Shown piece by piece: positions 44,701 through 53,700 of a stretch of 64,000 nucleotides of DNA. Every line of letters starts with the position of its first letter. Positions within the stretch are counted from its first letter, which is position 1. This DNA comes from Metridium senile. Its lineage: Eukaryota > Cnidaria > Anthozoa > Actiniaria > Metridiidae. Location of the stretch: assembly GCA_949775045.1 (NCBI GenBank), contig OX459096.1, forward strand, positions 38,921,316 to 38,985,315, in the 5' to 3' direction. A program made the translations under genes and the position numbers. Below the pieces are notes generated by a model. The model worked only from the letters and a program-made list of their open reading frames with translations, was not told where the DNA came from and did no database searches.

Positions 44701-47700
44701 CGCGTCATCATCATCGTTATCATCATCATCATCAACAGTATCGCTATCATCAACATTCTTTACTTCGCGTCATCATCATCGTTTTTATCATCAACATCAT
44801 CATCATCATCATCAACAGTATTGCTATAATCAACACGCCATCATCATCGTTTTCATCATCATCATCATCTTTCACATATTAATATCAGCATCCTCAGTCT
44901 ATAAATTTTCGTTGATCATCATAGTCCTAATCAATCGTCATTATCACATATCATTCATAATAGCGGGACCATGATATTCATGATTATCATTATTGTAGTC
45001 ATCATCAATATTGTCAACGCAGCCCATCACCATTACCATGTAGTCCATGTTGTCATACCTCGAATCTCTGCATCAGGATCACCATCAAGAATATTCCAGA
45101 ACCTCTTAGCACCTTTCAGTTTCTCAGGATCTTTTTCTCTTTCTTCGATGAATGTGATATCACGTGCTTTACAGTCTAACTCTCGTTTGGTGAAGACACG
45201 TGATGCTATTTCTATTACCTTAGCAACGTAAACAAACAAATAATCTTAGAGCTACATATCCTGCGAGGCAAGCGGTTCTTTTTTGGGGAGGGGAAAAAGC
45301 CATTGCTACGCTGGCTAAGAACTATATGAAAATAACAATACCTCTGGATTTACTTAATTTTGCGAGTATATGTCATCAACCACTATGTGCATGATAGTAT
45401 GTCTTGTTAGTATAGTCTTGTTAGTATAGTATAGCTTCATGTTTACAAAATAGTTCGTTATGAAACGGCTCTTTTATACATTCAGTAAAAAGGCCAGATA
45501 GATTAAACTTGTATCGGAAAACTTCAATATATTCTACTTTACAAATGCAACAAATGTGTGATAATAATTTGTTTTTACAGGTTCTCTTAGCTGTGCGTAA
45601 AATATACCAAAGTTATCCAAAAAAAGTCCCCATTTTCCTAATATATTATTAACATTATCCTAATATATTAATAATTACAATACCTTTGCGCGTTCGATGG
45701 CATTAGCTTGTTTACCAACCCAGGCAAACAGTTCTTCTTTGGTCACGAGAACATAGCAATCACCTGAGTTGAGAGACTTCTGGCATGGCTCTATTAGACG
45801 AGTTTGCATATTTCGACGGCCTATAAACATAGAAATACATTGTACAGATTGAGCAATGAGGTTGGAAAATGCAATCGGGAAAATCAATTGGAAAGACACG
45901 TCTTTTGGAGTGATTATTGTAATAATTGAATGTAATAAACGTCAATACCAGGAGCGAGGAATTGAGCCATCAACATCCCACTGGTTAGCCACAATCACGC
46001 TCAAACTTGTTGGAACATTGGAACGTAAAATTGTTATATTTTACGTAAAAACATTAGGTAGTGCATTAGTCTTGAGAAAGACTGATGGTGTTGATGTCTG
46101 ACGTTTCGACAACCTGAGCGGAAGTCATCTTCAGAGTAATCAAACGGTTAAAGTAAAGCTATAAAGAGTACCTTTAATATGAATCAACATAATAGGTTTA
46201 GTTCCCCGGTAATCATCCTGTTCTTTGGCTTTGTCTGGCCCTACTGTCTTTCTTAAAGTGACTTTAGTGAAATCTTCTGTACTTGCTAAACCTGCAATGG
46301 CTGATGCTGCAAGGTCCAACGTATGTCGACGCCCTAGATAAACCATGTTGTAAAATAACTGATATAGGAATATAACAGGTGAATAAATAGATGGTCATCA
46401 GGGGCCGGTTGTACGAAGCCTGAATAGCACTATTCTCCGGATAAATCCTTATCCAATGGATAAAATCTATAAAAAAAACTATGCAGTGGATAAGTTTTAT
46501 CCACGAATAACTTTATCCACCCTTCGTACAACCGGCCCCAGTGTGCTAGTAAGTGAAGTAAGTGCTAGTAAGCAAATAAGACATGTACGTGTATAGTAGC
46601 TGCAGCTACGAGGTCTAGAGTATGTCGACGCCCTAGATAGAACAAGGCTAGATAAACTGTTTGCAACCGATAGGAAGTCGAAACAGATAAATAAATTGCT
46701 TATCATTCCTGTGCTAATACCGCACTGATATCAGTTTGCAGCTGCATAATCAAATAACAAACATAAGTTTCAGTGATTTCTTCTTTCTTGTGCACGTCAA
46801 GGCAGTTGTAATTGTTTTTAACCATCGCGCATCTAGATTCAAAAAACTCATAGTGATAGCTGTGAGAACGATCAAAATGATGACTGTTCAGATAACTGAC
46901 TTACAAAGGTTGTCTGGGTCTTTGTATTTCTTTTTCTTTCTTCGAATAACTGGGTGTTCACTGGTAACTGGTTTCTTCTCGATTCTTGGAGTTCGTGGAG
47001 CCTAATGAAAGTACGTGAAAAAGTCATTACACTACCCATGGTACCATTTCAGTGTTATTTTCAGGGCTTTCATTAATTAATAGTGTATAGGGAAGTCGGC
47101 AACATCACCTGTTGTCTTTTCCAAATATTACACCCCCCCCTCCCCATTCCTGGTTGGCAAAAATATCATAAACCCCCTATATTTCGTCCAGTTTTTATTT
47201 AACCCTTATAAAACAGCATACAATTTGTAACAGCCCCCTAATATATATTTCGAAAATAGCGTGACCCCCTCAATATTGCCAACCCCCCCTATACACGTAA
47301 TTGTCGCCGCCATGAAGATGATTTGATTGCTTCATGTACCTGAAATGTTTAGTGGTTAGTTTAAATCATCATCAATCATATGTTCCCATTGATGATTGTA
47401 CTACCAGTTAAATCTATTATATCTTTTTATTTCATCATTCGTTTCGGGTAAGAATCATCATAATTCTCGACGAAGAATTAAAGAGTGCCATTAAATTGAA
47501 ACAAGCCGCATGGCTGAGTGCTCTAATTAAATAGCCGTTAGTAAATACCTTTTAGTTGTACAACAATGTAACACAATGTACAGTAAGGACACATTAGTTT
47601 AACCACAACCGAGGTATCATGTACTTACTTCAGTTTCTGTTCGGAGATCTTGTCTTTCCTGTAATGCTTTCACAGGGTTTGATTTGGTAGCATGTCGTCG

Positions 47701-50700
47701 TTTGGGTCTTAGATGCATTTTATCTTCACCAGCAGAACGGAGATACCTGACAGAGAACAAACAATACCACATCCAATATATACATATGGAAACTAGCGAG
47801 TAAACTAGTACTAGTATAGGCTGCGTCGGTCCTTCGTCGGAGGGCTAAAGCTCGAAACGTCAGTAAAGTTATGTCAACACTTTTATACGGTGTTACAATA
47901 TATACATAGTTTATTTTATCAGCAAATTTCTAAGTTCTATTGCATATTGCAGTCACGCACCGAATTGTTGGACATGTTTTGTTATTTTCAAAAGAGCTTC
48001 TCGTTACAATGCGCAAAAAGAGAAAACAAAAAGAAATATACAAACTGACAGACAAATAAATAAATAAATAAATAAACAGACAAAGAACAGCACTGAACAA
48101 GCACGAGCAAGAAACCTGCAAAATTACATTTCTAAACTTTTTACTTTTCAGTGAGGCTAAATACATGTCCCCCCTTCCTCAATTTAGCAACGTTGAGTTA
48201 GCATTGAACGACTAACTTAAGACTAGTCCTTAATTTGTCAGCTTTACATAACATGTACCAAAATAATAGCCTCTTCAAAAACGTTGCCATCTTTTTATGT
48301 TAACTGAGCTATAGTGCATGCATTGTTGTACTATATACTCAAATATAGTAGCACGAACACGAAGTCATGGGCACACCACAAATAAATCGAACGACATAAT
48401 TTGAAAAAACAACTTTATAGTCTTGGATACGAATACGGGGCCAACTGTCACTTGAGTTACATTTTATTCTACACGAATTCTTCAAAGTGGTTCAATGGCA
48501 AATTAATGTTTAATCAATAAATCACATTTAGAATTATATTATATTTGATATCTGAATATTTTCATTTATTACTTCAAGAACAAATAATATCGCACATATT
48601 TCCTGAATTTTTGTTTGAGTATTAATTGAATTTTCTGCTTACGTATTCCGTGTAGACCGTATTTACATATTTATCATAGATATATTTCGTAACGAAGGTT
48701 GGAATAATAAATATTTAAGTTGTATCGTCGACCGCGAACAAGAAACATGAAAGTAGAAATATATATTTTTTGTTTGACAGTATAGTTTGTACTTACTGAG
48801 TAGTCTGTGATGAAATAACGTCTAGATCTTCTGTCGTAATATCAACTTTAGCAGAGCTTTCATTACGGATTTCATTGCTTTTACTATCACCGAAGAATTC
48901 CTCCAGGCCTTCATCTAATGCCGTCCTCTTGCCTGGTTTAGTGTCTTTTGATTCCAATGATACTTGGACTGGAGGAATAGTTTTCTTCGATACTGGTGTC
49001 AGTTCGATAATCTTGCCTCTCTTCTGTTCCTGAGCATCATCGATGTCGATATCAACATGTACTAATTCGAATGGTTGATCTAAATTAGATTCCGATTTTG
49101 TCTTGGACAAACCAAACGGTCGAAGAGCAGTGGAGACTTTCCTTGCCTTTTTGGCCTTGTGCACTGTTGAAGACATAGTGAAAGAATGGAAAATTCGTGA
49201 GGGACTATGAATATACGCAACCCTACAGTCGTTCCAGCTCTGACATCAGACGATTTAATCTTTTGTCAAAACATTACTTCATAATACATAATAGTCATAA
49301 AATTGTACTAAGATATTATAATAGGTCTTTTGTCAAGGCAGAGCAAATGAGGTATTCATTTTTGTACTATCAAGACAGTTTATGAGGTTTTTAATGGCCT
49401 TGTTTTGGATTATTTTTCTTAGTAAATCTCGTCTAAACATACAATGTGTTGACCAATCTACATCTCAGGTCACTCTATGTAAACTTTCTCAATAGAGCAT
49501 GGTGTTGATGCCATAACTTAGAATAACTAAGTAGATCGTATCCGTGTTTATAGCGACCTTCTTACAAAAGAAGGATAATATGTCAGTATTTGTCTGTATC
49601 GAGCTAACCACAGATAGATATCTAACAAGATACTACAGATCTAGACCACGGCATTTATTAACGATGATAAAACTATTTCTTCAGAACTGTGAGGATGTGA
49701 AACTTTTTGAATATGATGTACTACAAAAGTAGAAATGGAATTGCACAATTGCAGGAAAGAAGGAATTAGTTGATGTTTTTGTGGTTTTATAGTAGTCTTG
49801 AATTATTCAAAGAAGCAGCGTTCTTAAAATGGGATCTTAAAATGTAAAGACCATGAACTACACTTAACACCTATAAAGAACATGTAGATCATTTCAAGTA
49901 CAAAGTACTAAAGAGAATAAGAAAGACGGCAACTACAATAGAACAAGGAGAGTTTATTAGGGAAGATTATTTAAGGAGTATTGTTCCTAAAATTGGATCT
50001 TAAAAAATTTAGAGACCATTAACTACTGTATGAAGAACATCTAGATCATTCCAAGTACAAAGTGAACAAAAGAGAAGAGTTTATTAAGGAGAACTGATTA
50101 TTTTAAGGTAAAATTTTTTAGAGACCATTAACTACACCTGTACGAAGAACATCTAGATCATTCCAAGTACAAGGTGGACATATGGGAAAGAGAAAGAAGG
50201 TAACCAAAGTCTCTTAAAAGAGGCCTAGGAGAGTTTATTAAGGAGAATTATTTAACAGATTATTGCTCTTATAAAATGGGATTTTAAAACATTTAGAGAC
50301 CATTAACTATACCTAAGTACTGTACGAAGAACATCTAGATTATTCCAAGTACAAGGTGGACATATGGGAAAGAGAAAGAAGGTAACCAAAGTCTCTTAAA
50401 AGAGGCCTAGGAGAGTTTATTAAGGAGAATTATTTAACAGATTATTGCTCTTATAAAATGGGATTTTAAAACATTTAGAGACCATTAACTATACCTAAGT
50501 ACTGTACGAAGAACATCTAGATCATTCCAAGTACAAAGTGGACATAAGGGAAAGAGAAAGAAGGTAACCAAAGTCTCTTAAAAGGAGAACAAGTCCTAGG
50601 AGAGTTTATTAAGGAGAATTATTTAAAAGATTATTGTTCTTAAAATGAGATCTTACAATTTAGAGACCATTAAATACACCTACTGTATGAAGAATACTAG

Positions 50701-53700
50701 ATCATTCAAAGTACAAATTGGACATAAGAGAAATGTATAGACGGTTAGTCTCTTGAAAGAAGAGGAGAGAAGAGGAGGTAGAGGAGGAAAATGGGGAAGG
50801 GATAATAAAAGGTAGGGCCCCTTTTTTCAAAATCAAGGTGATCAGAGGGAAATGTGAACGGAGGGGGAGGGTGTCAACTTACTGTTAAACTATTACCTGT
50901 TTCAATCTACTGCAGAGTGAATTGAAAATAAAACAAATGAATATTGTAAGAAATTACAAACAACAGTTGTCAGTGACACAGTTAATCTGTTAGGTGAAGA
51001 ATGATTACTTATAAGTACCTTGACTCAAACAACTAAAAGTGGCCAAATTATGGGTTTGTGTGACTAAAATAAGAAGTAATACTTCAGTGTTTATCAATTT
51101 ACCCCTTTTTTGAGTAACCACTTCCCAGTCGTTTTTGCAGTGACTGTAATTGTACTGATTAACTCAGTTCTTTGAGTAACAACTACTTAGTCGTTTTTGC
51201 AGTAATTGTACTAGATGCATCGATTTACTCAGTTCTTTGAGTAACCACTACTCAGTCGTTTTTGCAGTAACTGTAGATGCATCGATTTACTCAGTTCTTT
51301 GAGTAACAACTACTTAGTCGTTTTTGCAGTAACTGAACTAGATGCATGGATTTACTCAGTTCTTTGAGTAACAACTACCTATAGTCATTTTAATAGACCC
51401 ACACACTTATATCTTATATTGAAACAACAAGAATAACAACAAACACAATAAAACGAACAACAACAATAACAACAGACATAATAAAAAGAACAACAACAAA
51501 TAACAATGTTTTTCTACTTACATCTTCTCAACTCGTTCTTCCTATCCTCCTCGTTTTTGTCTGCCAGTCTGTTATCCAGGTTGGTGTCTCCAGAGGGAGA
51601 GAATCGTTGTTCTTCAATTAAACTGTCTGGTCTAGTGTTGATACTTGAATCATCCTGTGTATGACAAGCTGCATTAAACTTTTCTCTCCTTTCCATCATT
51701 TCTCGGGCCGTTTTCATGATTTCAGGAGCAATACCAGCTGCTAGTGTCCGTGGTCTTACTTTCTGAAAACGTAAAGGATGACGGGGCTTTTCCATCTGGT
51801 CTGCTTGGGAGAAAAGACCGAGTAATGCTGATACTGAACCTTCTCTAGGAAGATCAGACTGACCAGTTTCATCTGTACTCCCTCGACGTTTCTCAACACC
51901 ATCCACAGACGTTACTTCATTGTCTTCAGCTTGAATTACGGATCTTTTCCCCAGAAGTTCCATATGTAACTGTGTTTTTTCTTTCTGTTCTTCTCTTAGT
52001 TTTATTTTTCTGTCCTTCCTTTCCTTTTTTCCCTGTTGTCGTTTTTCTTTGTCTTTTAATCTTTCTTTCTGGTCTTTATCCCGTTTTTCTTTTTTCTCTT
52101 TCACCTCTTCTTGCGACTTTTCCTTCTCACCTATGTGTTTCTCCTTGTGTTCTTTTTTTACCTTTTCTTCTTTATCTTTTTTTTCCTTTTCACTTTTTTC
52201 TTTTTTCGCCTTTTCCTCTTTGTCCCTCTTGGTCTTTTCCTCTTTTTCCTTCTTGATTTTTTCCTCTTTGTCCTTCTTCGACTTTTCCTCTTTGTCCTTC
52301 TTGATTTTTTCCTCTTTGTCCTTTTTGGTCTTTTCTTCTTTTTCCTTCTTCGACTTTTCCTCTTTTTCCTTTCTTAATTTGTCTTCCTTGTCTTTTCTCG
52401 TTTTCTCTTCTTTTTCCTTTCTTGTTTTTTCCTCTTTTTCCTCTTTATCCTTTTGTCTTTGTCTTTCTTTTCTTTCTTTTTCCTCTTTTTCTCTAAGCTT
52501 CTTCTCCCTTTCTAATTCTTTCAGTTTTTCCTTTTCCATTTCTTTCCTTTCTTTTTCTTTTTCCTCTTGTTCAGCAGAAATTTTACGTCTTCGGAACAAA
52601 GATCGATGGTGAGTGTCTTCCTCGCCTCTTAATGAGAGCCTCCTAATAATGTTTCCGGTCTTGGAAGGTGCTGCTGATTTTTCGACTTTGGTTTCAATAG
52701 GGATCTTACTTTCCGTCTCTGTAGTATTTAACGGCATATCTTTCCCCTCGACATCACTAGTCGAAGACACATCTTTATCGGTGGTTTTTACAGGTCGAAA
52801 ATCATCAGAAGAGTACCTTCTAGCAAGGGAGAAATTGATGTCCTCAAATTTTCTCATTTCATCAGGTGAAAGAGTTCCTCCACAAATGGTATGCGGACGC
52901 CCCTCGTCCTTAGTTTTACGAGAATCTAAAATTGTCTTTGACGTATCGTCCTCACAAATGAAGCGCTTTAGCATTTCTTTTACAGAAGGAGGTCGAATTT
53001 CTTCGCGAGATAAGTGTGGTTGTTCTTTCAAAATGGACTCAATAATGTCTTGATGAGCCGACGAGGAGATAGTTTTCGAGCGTTGTTTTACAACTCCTGA
53101 ATCCTCAGTACTAACCGACAGTTTCAGTTTTTGTCTTGTTGGTTTATTACTGTCGCCCGTGATACTTTCCGAGGCAAAGAATTTCTCTCTCTCAATCCTC
53201 CGTAATCGTCTGCGTTCTCTAAGTTTCTCTGAAGTTTGCATTTCTGTTTCATTGTTTGTAGTATCTTCTGCTTCAAGTTCGTTGCTGAATACAGCCGTGT
53301 TCACAGCTGCATCCATAGACTTTGAATAGACAGTGTTATGGCCTCGTCTATATCTGGCTCGTCGTTCGTCACGAGAAAGTTTCCTAGCTTGTGAATCAGT
53401 AGTGTCAATCTTTTGACTAACAACCTTTACAATCGCTTCTTGGTCTGGCCCTTCAACTGATTCCTCCTTTGCAGTGGTTTCAAGTGATTTGATAGCATCG
53501 GTGATTACTTGTACGTCCTGGTTATCTACTTGACCGTCACTACTATCCAGCGACGGTTGTTCAACAGGCGTGGTATTCAGTTGTTCATCAGCTGACTGAC
53601 GCCCTTCAGGTGATATTGACCTTGAACGAGGAGAACGTCTCTCTTTCTTATCCCAGAATTTAAATCTCCTCATAACAGATCCCTTCGAATGATCTTTTTC

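Noticed and set aside
51972..52612. Phe/Ser-rich plus-strand frames
   Set aside because: Antisense shadow of the Lys/Glu-rich supervillin exon.
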